Source: Thermoleophilia bacterium (GTDB taxonomy: Bacteria > Actinomycetota > Thermoleophilia > Gaiellales > SKUG01). Taken from it: 10,208 nt of DNA. The notes beneath the pieces were generated by a model. That model saw only the letters and a program-made list of their open reading frames with translations, had not been told where the DNA came from and did not search any database. Below, piece by piece: positions 1 through 6,448 of the stretch. Where the stretch lies: the NCBI GenBank assembly GCA_025964465.1, contig JAOPYS010000446.1:1-10208 (forward strand). Reading direction: 5' to 3'. Within the stretch, counting starts at the first letter, position 1; each line of letters starts with the position of its first letter. The position numbers and the translations under genes are program-made.

Positions 1-1208
1 GCGTAGCCGCGGTCGAGCACGGCGCGGGGCGACAGCGCGCGCAGCCGCCCCGTGGCGCCGGCCAGGCGCGCACCACGCACGGCGAGGCGGGCGCGGTAGC
101 AGCGCTCCATGTCGCGGCGGTCGCGGCCGATCTGCGTGAACCCGGTCTCGACGCGTCGCTGCAGGGACGCGACCGAACGCGCGCGCACCGCGTCGATCCA
201 GCGGCGGCGCTCCTCCACGAAGCGGGCCGGCGACCGGTCGGCGAGGCGCGCGCGGTAGATCGCGAGGCGCTCGCCGCGGCCGTGCACGTGCTCGGTGCCG
301 CGGCGGCGCATCGACAGGCGCGCGCGGTCCAGGCCCGTGGTGACCTCCGTCCAGTCCGGCACCACGGTGCGCGCGGCGGCGGTCGGGGTCGAGACGCGCA
401 GGTCGGCGACGTCGTCGGAGATCGGGGAGTCCTTCTCGTGCCCGATCGCGCTGACGACGGGAGTGCCACACGCGGCGATGGCGCGACACAGCCGCTCGTC
501 GCTGAAGGGGAGGAAGTCCTCGAACGCACCACCGCCGCGCGTGATGACGATGACGTCCACGTCCTCCATCGCGTCGAGCCGGCGCAGCGCGGCGATCACC
601 ATGGGCGCGGCGCGCTCGCCCTGCACGAGCGTCTCGAACATGCAGAGCTTGGCCGGCGGGAAGCGCTCGTAGACGTTGCGCAGGAAGTCGCCCTGCGCGG
701 CGGCGCCGGCGCCGGTGATGACCCCGATGCGGCGTGGCAGGAAGGGCAGCGGCCGCTTGCGCGACTCATCGAACAGCCCCTCCTCCGCGAGCTTCGCCTT
801 GAGCGCCTCGAGCTGCTGCAGCAGGAGCCCGCGCCCGGCGAGCTCGACGGACTGCACGCGAAGCTGGAAGGTGCCGCGCGCGGCGTAGATGTCAGGCCGG
901 CCGAAGCACTGCACGAGGTCGCCGTCGCGCAGGTCCAGGCCGAGCGCCTCGAACCGCGACTTGGGGATGGTGCAGTTGATGAGGAACCCGTTGTTGGGGT
1001 CCTTGAGGGTGAAGAAGGTCGTCGCGAGCTTCTGCCCGGGCCGCGGCACCTTGAGCTCGGAGACCTCGCCCTGCACCCAGAGCGTCGGGATGTCGACGAT
1101 GCGGCTGCGGACGCCGAGCACGAAGCCCGTGACCGACCACACCTTGCGGTCACCGAACCAGAGCGGCTCGGTCGCCCCGTCGTACATCCCCTGTTCCGCC
1201 CACGCCAT
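1..1208 (-). CDS. xseA: Exodeoxyribonuclease VII large subunit, 3' end cut by window edge
   Basis: XseA is the catalytic subunit of exonuclease VII, a cytoplasmic enzyme that degrades single-stranded DNA from both ends and acts in repair with the small subunit XseB. The visible 402 residues begin with an OB-fold DNA-binding domain (about residues 22-118, including LWVQGEVSELK), followed by the Exonuc_VII_L nuclease domain from about 140. The four residues I know as critical in the family are present with the expected spacing: D174 in GAAAQGDF, R224 in TRGGG, and H257 and D260 in GHEKD. The last visible residues, LSPRAVLDRGY, match the family's C-terminal motif (LSP..L.RGY), so only a short tail is missing and the frame is intact. 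The start is taken as the ATG at 1208. The ATG at 1187 (residue 8) is an alternative, and neither has a clear ribosome binding site. The gene lies 24 nt after the upstream propeller gene, so it is probably co-transcribed with it. xseB, if adjacent, would lie outside the window. Confidence 0.96.
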   Translation of the reverse strand, partial: MAWAEQGMYDGATEPLWFGDRKVWSVTGFVLGVRSRIVDIPTLWVQGEVSELKVPRPGQKLATTFFTLKDPNNGFLINCTIPKSRFEALGLDLRDGDLVQCFGRPDIYAARGTFQLRVQSVELAGRGLLLQQLEALKAKLAEEGLFDESRKRPLPFLPRRIGVITGAGAAAQGDFLRNVYERFPPAKLCMFETLVQGERAAPMVIAALRRLDAMEDVDVIVITRGGGAFEDFLPFSDERLCRAIAACGTPVVSAIGHEKDSPISDDVADLRVSTPTAAARTVVPDWTEVTTGLDRARLSMRRRGTEHVHGRGERLAIYRARLADRSPARFVEERRRWIDAVRARSVASLQRRVETGFTQIGRDRRDMERCYRARLAVRGARLAGATGRLRALSPRAVLDRGY

Positions 1209-1232
1209 GGGGGGACCCTATCGCGACCCCGG

Positions 1233-4200
1233 TCAGGGGTTGGCGACCGCCACGTAGGTGATGGTGCCGGCGTAGGAGCCGGCGGCCTGGCTGGCGGCGA
1301 GCGTCGCGCGCAGGCCGACGACGATCGTGTCGACGCCGCCGTACGCCGTGGTGCGGTTGAAGAGGGTGTCGGGGGGCGAGGCGCGGACACCGGCGTAGCG
1401 GTTGTTCGTGAAGTCGGTGGCGACAGTGCCCGTGCCCCACTTCGCGGGCTTGGTGGTGGTCGAGCCGGCGACGGACAGGACGGTGACCCCGAAGTAGCCC
1501 GTCGCGCCGCTCGTGCCGGCGGACCACGCCGACGGGGATGCGTCGGTGCCCGTCCAGTCGGCGATGGAGTTGGCGCCGGCGGTCAGGGCCGTCGTGCTCG
1601 AGCTGTCGACGACCTGCAGCGAGTAGCCGTTCGGGTTCGCGGTCGACACCGACACCGTCGAGGTGGCCGTGACGTCCGCGCCGCCGGCGGTCGCCCCGAA
1701 CGACTTGGTGCCCGAGTCGAGTGACACGGTGATGCTCGCCCCCGTGGCGAACCAGTCGTAGGTGCTCCAGGCCGACCACGCGTTGCCGGGCGTCATGAAC
1801 TTGGCGCGCACCCAGTAGCGCGCGCCGGAGGGCGACAGCGCCGCGGCCGCCGAACCGCTCGAGCCGTAGACGACGTCCGCGCAGCGCGCGCCCGTCGCGC
1901 ACGAGGCGGTGAGCGGTGCGCCGGTGTCCGCCGGGTTGGAGTCCCACATCAGCTTCGCGTGCGGCTGGCCCGTCCTGACGTAGGCGAGCAGGTCCGCCGC
2001 CGTCGCCGGCACGTCGAGGATGCGCACCTCGTCGATGGTCCCGTTGAAGTAGTCGGTGGAGCCGTTCGAGTGGCCGATGCGGATCGTGCCGCCGGGTGAG
2101 TTGTAGATCGTCTGGGCGCCGGACGACGCCTCCAGCACCCCGTCGACGTAGAGCCGCTGCACCCCGGTGGCGTCCGCGGTGCACGCCAGGTGGTGCCACG
2201 TGTTGTCGGCGATCACCGTCGTGCCGTTGATCGTCGGATTGGCCGTCGTGCCGTCGCTGCTCACGCAGACGCCGGTGCCCGTGGTGCCGCCCGATCCCCG
2301 CAGACCGAGCCCGTACGTCCGGTTCGAGCCGCTGGAGATCTGCTTGTTGACGATCATGTTGTGGGCGGTGCCGGTGTTGACGTTGGCGAGCGGGATCCGG
2401 AACCACGCGTCGACGGTGTAGACCGCCGTGTCCTGGGCGGCGGTGGACGCGGATTCGAGGAAGTCCGGCGTGCCGACCATGTTCACGGCCTGCCCGAAGT
2501 TCGCCTTGCCCACCGGGTACGTCGGGGCGCCTCCCGCGGCGACCATGTTGTTGCCCACCGCCGCGGTGCCGTTGCCATCGAGGTGCCACAGGCCGATCAC
2601 GTGGTCGGGCGAATCGGACAGCACCTGCACGCGCTGGCGATCGGCGGGCGCGTCCTGGTTGAGCCACGAGAAGTGCGGAGTCGTCCCGATGCCGAGGGGG
2701 TTCGCGGCGCCGGTCGAGGCGTCGGCGTCGGCCGTGTACATCGACCACGGTGATCGGTCGACGGTCACCGTGAACACGTCCGACAGCGTCGACGCGGTGC
2801 CGACGCTGCTGGTGGCGCGGATGCTGACGTAGCTGAGCCCGTCCGGCATCGCCGCGAAGGTGGACGCGGGCAGCGACCAGTTCGTCGTGTAGCTCGTGCC
2901 CGCCATGGTGGCGACCTGCGTCCAGTCCTGCCGCATCGTGCCCGTGCGACCGGGCCCGCTCCACACCTGCACGTCGAACGAGGCGAGCCCGTCCGTGTCG
3001 GCGAAGTCGACGTCGTAGGTGCCGGAGTTGCTCCGGCGGACCGTGGCGTCACCACCTTGGTTGTCGAGGATGGTGGGGCCCGCGGGGAACCACGCCAGAC
3101 CCTGCTGCAGGGTGCCGTTGGAGGTCGTGAACGAGCCGCCGGCGACGACGAAGTTCGGCGTCACGACCACGTCCTCCACGATGGCGTTCAACAGGGGGTT
3201 CCACGGATCGATGGTCGTGCCGTTGGCGGAATCCACGATGCCCATGTAGCTGCGGCTGACCGCGGCGAGCTTGGTGTAGCCACCAGCGACGATCACCTTG
3301 CTGCCGTACGGCACGATCGAGGAGACGCTGTTGGGCGTGTTCGCGAGCGGGTTCCACGGATCGATGGTGGTGCCGGTCACCGCGTCGACGGCTGCCGCGC
3401 CCTGCCGGGTCGTGGCGCCGAGCAGCGAGAACAGGCCGTGCAGGTAGACCCGCGAGCCCTGGACCACGATGCCGTTGACGTCGGAGTTCGGCGACGGGTC
3501 CCACGAGTCGGCGAGGCCCGACGCCAACGCCAGGCGCGCGGCTCGGGAGCGGGACTGCCCGCCAATGGCGGTGAAGTTGCCTCCCACGTAGAGGCCCGAC
3601 GGGTCGAGCGTCAGGGCGAGGACGTCGGTACCGGTGACCGTCGCGTTGAACGCGGCGTCGTAGGCGCCGGTCGCGGAATCGACCGAGGCGAGGTAGCTGC
3701 GCGCCCCGGCGCCACTGTTCACGGTCGTGAAGGTGCCGCCCAGGAACACCCGGGTGGCGTTCGCCGCGATCGCATCCACCCGGTTGTTCGGCGCCGGGTT
3801 GAAGGTGGGGTCGACGGCCCCGGCCGCGGCGGTGTTGACCAGGGCTGAGTTCGTGCGCGCCACGCCACCGACCTGGGAGAACGCGCCTCCGATGTACAGG
3901 CCGGTGCCAGCTGCGTTGGGCGCGATCGATCGCACGTCCGCCCCGGTGACGTTCGGGTCCCACGCGAGGTCGAGCTGCCCGGTGGCGGCGTCGAACGCAG
4001 CAAGGTGATTTCGCAGCACCATGTTGGTCGCCGTGAAGTCGCCCGCGAGGAACATGTCCGCCCCGGCCGTCGCGAGCTCGTTGACGACGTCGCTGGTCTG
4101 GGGCTTCCAGTTCGCGTCGACGGCTCCGGTGGTCGCGTCGACGGCCGCGACGTTCGAACGCGCCTGCCCCCCGACCGTGGTGAAGGTGCCGCCGACGTAG

Positions 4201-5318
4201 ACCTTGCCACCGAGCACCTCGATGCCGCGCACGTCGGCCCCCGCGACGTTGGGGTTGAACGTGGGGTCCAGCACCCCGGTGGTCGCATTGACCGCGGCCA
4301 CGTTGTTGCGCGCGGTGCCGGCGACGTTGGAGAACACCCCGACCAGGTAGAGCAGTGATCCGCTCGGCACCACGTCGTACACCCGGGGGCCGGTCATGGC
4401 GCCGGAGTTGAAGCCCGCCACTGCCACGCCGGTGGCGAGGTTGACGAGCGCGACGTTGGTGCGCGCCGAGCCGCCGGCACTGGTGAAGGATCCGCCGAGG
4501 TAGAGCCCGGCAGCGGTTGCCCGCATGCCGAGCACGGACGCGGCGCCGCCGGTGATGGTGGCGTTGAAGCCTGCATCGACGGCCCCCGTGGATGCGTCGT
4601 AGGCGACGACCCCGGCGCGGGTGCCGGTGACGCCGTTGCCGCCCGCGTAGACACGGCCGCCCTGGACGGTGATCGCCTCGAAGTACCCGGCGGTGATCCC
4701 CGTCGGGCAGGTCCAGGTGCCGAGCAGCGCGCCCGTGGTGGCGTTGAGCGCCGCGAGCTGCGAGCAGGCGCCGCCGTTCATCGTCGTGAACTGTCCGGCC
4801 ACGTACAGGGTCGTGCCGGAGAGGTAGACCTTGCGGACGATGTTGTTGGGTGTGGCCGCGAACACCGGGTCCACCGTCCGGTCCGCCCGCAGGTGCACCA
4901 GGTACGGGTGGGCGGAGGACGGCCCGACCTTGCTGAAGGCGCCCCCCACGAAGTACCCCCCGGCACCGTCCGGGGTGGCAGTCTCGCCGTTCGCGCCGCC
5001 GCCGGAGAACGCGGGCCAGCTCGGGTCCCACGTGCCGTTGGCCAGGTCCGTGACCACGGCCGAACCGGTGGTCGGCCCAGCGGCCGTGAAGCTGCCACCG
5101 GCGTACACCTTGCCGTTCAGCTTGGCGAGGCTCCACACCTTGCCGCCGGCCACGGCGCTGCCGGTCGGCACGGCGCTCAACGCAGCGTGCGCCGGCGCTG
5201 CGAAGGCGAGCAGGCACACCATCGCGACCGCGAGCGCGGGCAGCTGCGCGAGGGCGCGCTGCGTGCGCGTACGCGCGTGTGGGTGGCCGAGGGCGGGCAT
5301 CACCGCTGCCATCGGCAT
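1233..5318 (-). CDS. Large secreted beta-propeller / LamG lectin-like surface protein (1361 aa)
   Basis: This is a probable exported surface or matrix protein of unknown ligand. Residues 1-45 form a signal peptide: an Arg-containing n-region, a hydrophobic core ALAVAMVCLLAFAA, and AHA before the likely cleavage site. Residues 52 to about 745 hold 14 units of about 50 residues, each with a core such as VYVGGTFTTVGG followed by R.NVAA.DATTG..D..FNP, resembling Delta-60/DUF5122 beta-propeller repeats. Residues 755-856 look like an Ig/Fn3-type beta sandwich. Residues 879-1192 look like a fibronectin-like domain interrupted at about 906-1115 by a LamG domain (PF13385 type), with WHLDGNG, YTVDAWF, TWHHLACT, RLYVDG and IDEVRI. 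Residues 1195-1361 form a Thr/Ser/Gly-rich beta domain ending GSYAGTITYVAVANP. Outside the signal peptide there are six cysteines in three nearby pairs (184/204, 1018/1046, 1140/1146), which fits extracellular disulfides. No LPXTG motif, C-terminal membrane helix or enzyme active site is visible. The start at 5318 lacks a clear ribosome binding site; the in-frame ATGs at 5312 and 5300 are alternatives. An adhesin or carbohydrate-binding role is inference only. Confidence 0.93.
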   Translation of the reverse strand: MPMAAVMPALGHPHARTRTQRALAQLPALAVAMVCLLAFAAPAHAALSAVPTGSAVAGGKVWSLAKLNGKVYAGGSFTAAGPTTGSAVVTDLANGTWDPSWPAFSGGGANGETATPDGAGGYFVGGAFSKVGPSSAHPYLVHLRADRTVDPVFAATPNNIVRKVYLSGTTLYVAGQFTTMNGGACSQLAALNATTGALLGTWTCPTGITAGYFEAITVQGGRVYAGGNGVTGTRAGVVAYDASTGAVDAGFNATITGGAASVLGMRATAAGLYLGGSFTSAGGSARTNVALVNLATGVAVAGFNSGAMTGPRVYDVVPSGSLLYLVGVFSNVAGTARNNVAAVNATTGVLDPTFNPNVAGADVRGIEVLGGKVYVGGTFTTVGGQARSNVAAVDATTGAVDANWKPQTSDVVNELATAGADMFLAGDFTATNMVLRNHLAAFDAATGQLDLAWDPNVTGADVRSIAPNAAGTGLYIGGAFSQVGGVARTNSALVNTAAAGAVDPTFNPAPNNRVDAIAANATRVFLGGTFTTVNSGAGARSYLASVDSATGAYDAAFNATVTGTDVLALTLDPSGLYVGGNFTAIGGQSRSRAARLALASGLADSWDPSPNSDVNGIVVQGSRVYLHGLFSLLGATTRQGAAAVDAVTGTTIDPWNPLANTPNSVSSIVPYGSKVIVAGGYTKLAAVSRSYMGIVDSANGTTIDPWNPLLNAIVEDVVVTPNFVVAGGSFTTSNGTLQQGLAWFPAGPTILDNQGGDATVRRSNSGTYDVDFADTDGLASFDVQVWSGPGRTGTMRQDWTQVATMAGTSYTTNWSLPASTFAAMPDGLSYVSIRATSSVGTASTLSDVFTVTVDRSPWSMYTADADASTGAANPLGIGTTPHFSWLNQDAPADRQRVQVLSDSPDHVIGLWHLDGNGTAAVGNNMVAAGGAPTYPVGKANFGQAVNMVGTPDFLESASTAAQDTAVYTVDAWFRIPLANVNTGTAHNMIVNKQISSGSNRTYGLGLRGSGGTTGTGVCVSSDGTTANPTINGTTVIADNTWHHLACTADATGVQRLYVDGVLEASSGAQTIYNSPGGTIRIGHSNGSTDYFNGTIDEVRILDVPATAADLLAYVRTGQPHAKLMWDSNPADTGAPLTASCATGARCADVVYGSSGSAAAALSPSGARYWVRAKFMTPGNAWSAWSTYDWFATGASITVSLDSGTKSFGATAGGADVTATSTVSVSTANPNGYSLQVVDSSSTTALTAGANSIADWTGTDASPSAWSAGTSGATGYFGVTVLSVAGSTTTKPAKWGTGTVATDFTNNRYAGVRASPPDTLFNRTTAYGGVDTIVVGLRATLAASQAAGSYAGTITYVAVANP
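3099..5165 (-). repeat. Array of 14 beta-propeller repeat units inside the secreted protein
   Basis: The conserved core (aromatic or hydrophobic-V/L-x-G-G-x-F-T/S) recurs at protein residues 71, 122, 171, 223, 272, 323, 373, 422, 474, 524, 576, 624, 674 and 723, a period of 48-52 residues or about 150 bp. A second conserved segment, A.DATTGA.D..FNP, follows each core by about 25 residues. Fourteen units would suit two seven-bladed propellers if each unit is one blade, but the blade count is an inference. Cores 4 (VYAGGNGV), 12 (VYLHGLFS), 13 (VIVAGGYT) and 14 (FVVAGGSF) deviate most. Confidence 0.85.
3196..3368 (-). repeat. Near-identical direct repeat between adjacent propeller units 12 and 13
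   Basis: A 20-nt stretch beginning gggttccacggatcg is identical at 3196-3215 and 3349-3368. The copies lie 153 nt apart, exactly 51 codons, and the match continues with one mismatch through the next seven bases. Both copies encode TTIDPWNPL, in place of the DP.FNP form used by most other units. The exact DNA match is stronger than between other units and suggests a more recent duplication or gene conversion of one blade. Confidence 0.8.
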
Positions 5319-5474
5319 TCGAAGCGGCGATAGTGAGCGATCGGCGCCGTGCTTCGACGTCGCTCTGCCGACGCTTCCGCGTCATCGCCGGTACCGTTCG
5401 ATCACCGCACCGAAGCGAAGTCCGCGGAGTGCCCTCGCGGCGTGGATCCGAGCAGCCCGGGGTATCCCTCCACC
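5319..5474. promoter_or_regulatory. Divergent intergenic region between the propeller gene and the kinase gene
   Basis: These 156 nt separate the two divergent start codons, so promoters for both genes are expected here or just outside it. I see no convincing -35/-10 pair on either strand. The region contains an 8-bp palindrome cggtaccg at 5389-5396 and several copies of gaagc/gcttc, but nothing that clearly forms an operator. If the kinase actually starts at the in-frame GTG at 5442, which has GGAG at 5426-5429, the shared region shrinks to 123 nt. Confidence 0.4.
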
Positions 5475-6365
5475 ATGGATCCCGCGCCCGCATCGAGCGT
5501 CGAGCCACAGGCCGCGGACGCGGCCGTGCCGCACGCCTTCGCCGAGGCGGTACCGGGGCTCGCGCCGGGCGTGCTGCTGCACCGCAGCCGGCACGCCGAC
5601 ACGGTGCGCGGCACGTGGGGCGGGCGGGCCGTGGTGGCCAAGCGGATCCGCGAGGACATCGTGGACCCGGACGAGCGCCAGCGCGCAGCGCGCGGCATCC
5701 TGCGCGAGGGGCTGCTGCTGCGCCGCGTGTCGCACCCGTCGATCGTGCGAGTCGCGCGGCTGGTCGAGCACCCGGCGACGCTCGTGCTGGAGCTCGTGCC
5801 GGGTCGGTCGATGCGCGAGGAGCTGCGACTGCGGCGACGCCTGCCGGCGCGCGAGGCCGCGAGCGTGGGATGGCAGCTGGCCGAGGCGCTCGAGCACCTG
5901 CACCGGCGCTGGATCCTCCACCGCGACGTGAAGCCCGCCAACATCGTCTACGACGGGCACCGCGCGGTGCTGATCGACTTCCACCTGGCCAAGGAGCCGG
6001 GGCCGATGCGCGGCGGCGCCGGGACCCGACTGTTCACCGCGCCCGAGCAGGTTCGCGGCGGGCACGTCACCGCGGCGGCGGACGTGTGGGGCCTCGGCAC
6101 CGTGCTCTACCGCGCCGTGTCGGGCCGCCTGCCCTTCCACGCGACCGAGGGGCACCCGCAGCTGACCGAGCGCCCCGTGCCGGTGCTGCAGCGGCTGGCG
6201 GATTCGCGGTTCGGCGGCGACCTGCGCCGCGCCGAGGTCGACCTGCCCCGCGAGCTGGCATCACTGGTCGACCGCATGCTCTCGACGCACCCCGACGCGC
6301 GCCCCTCGGCCGCGGAGGTCGCAGCCACCCTGCGCCTGATCGCCGGCTCAGACGCCGCCGCCTGA
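5475..6365 (+). CDS. Soluble serine/threonine protein kinase with DFH in place of DFG
   Basis: This is a Hanks-type protein kinase of 296 residues from the chosen start, essentially a bare catalytic domain with no membrane helix and no extracellular sensor, so it is probably cytoplasmic. Visible motifs are the ATP-binding lysine K56 in VVAKRI, the paired glutamate E78 in ILREGLLL, the catalytic loop HRDVKPANI (D151, K153, N156), the metal-binding aspartate D168 in LIDFHLAK, the APE motif at 189-191, and D203 in AADVWGLG. The glycine-rich loop is degenerate (HADTVRGTWGG). The DFG glycine is histidine. The C-terminal lobe ends with DRMLSTHPDARPSAAEV, typical of kinases. The ATG at 5475 is chosen because kinase homology begins soon after it; an in-frame GTG at 5442 with GGAG 12 nt upstream, and a GTG at 5349, are alternatives. 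Its substrate is unknown. It diverges from the propeller gene and converges on the 309-residue secreted-protein gene. Residues essential for phosphotransfer are present, so activity is likely. Confidence 0.93.
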   Translation: MDPAPASSVEPQAADAAVPHAFAEAVPGLAPGVLLHRSRHADTVRGTWGGRAVVAKRIREDIVDPDERQRAARGILREGLLLRRVSHPSIVRVARLVEHPATLVLELVPGRSMREELRLRRRLPAREAASVGWQLAEALEHLHRRWILHRDVKPANIVYDGHRAVLIDFHLAKEPGPMRGGAGTRLFTAPEQVRGGHVTAAADVWGLGTVLYRAVSGRLPFHATEGHPQLTERPVPVLQRLADSRFGGDLRRAEVDLPRELASLVDRMLSTHPDARPSAAEVAATLRLIAGSDAAA

Positions 6366-6379
6366 CCCCTCCCCCCTCT

Positions 6380-6397
6380 CCCCGCTATGAGGCGGGG
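6380..6397. terminator. Small hairpin in the convergent gap, possible bidirectional terminator
   Basis: The sequence ccccgc-tatgag-gcgggg gives a perfect 6-bp GC-only stem with a 6-nt loop. It starts 15 nt after the kinase stop codon and sits 51 nt past the stop of the convergent minus-strand gene. No T-run follows on either strand, so intrinsic termination is plausible but weakly supported. The rest of the gap (6398-6448) shows no other feature. Confidence 0.4.
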
Positions 6398-6448
6398 AAT
6401 CCACGCTCAGGACGCGTTCGCGGGAACAGTGGCGAGGGCGAAGGGACG

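Noticed and set aside
282..1724. Long plus-strand open frame of 480 codons opposite xseA and the end of the propeller gene
   Set aside because: The translation is Arg/Gly/Asp-rich with no motif, and it lies antisense to clear xseA sequence with intact catalytic motifs. It is a GC-rich shadow frame.
5349..5474. N-terminal extension of the kinase to the GTG at 5349
   Set aside because: The added 42 residues show no kinase homology and no ribosome binding site precedes that GTG. It would also leave only about 30 nt between the divergent starts. The intermediate GTG at 5442 remains possible.
1150..5508. Long minus-strand open frames of 604 and 819 codons overlapping the propeller gene in another frame (1150-2964 and 3049-5508)
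   Set aside because: Both are Arg/His-rich low-complexity translations. The 1361-residue frame has a signal peptide, regular repeats and a recognisable LamG domain.
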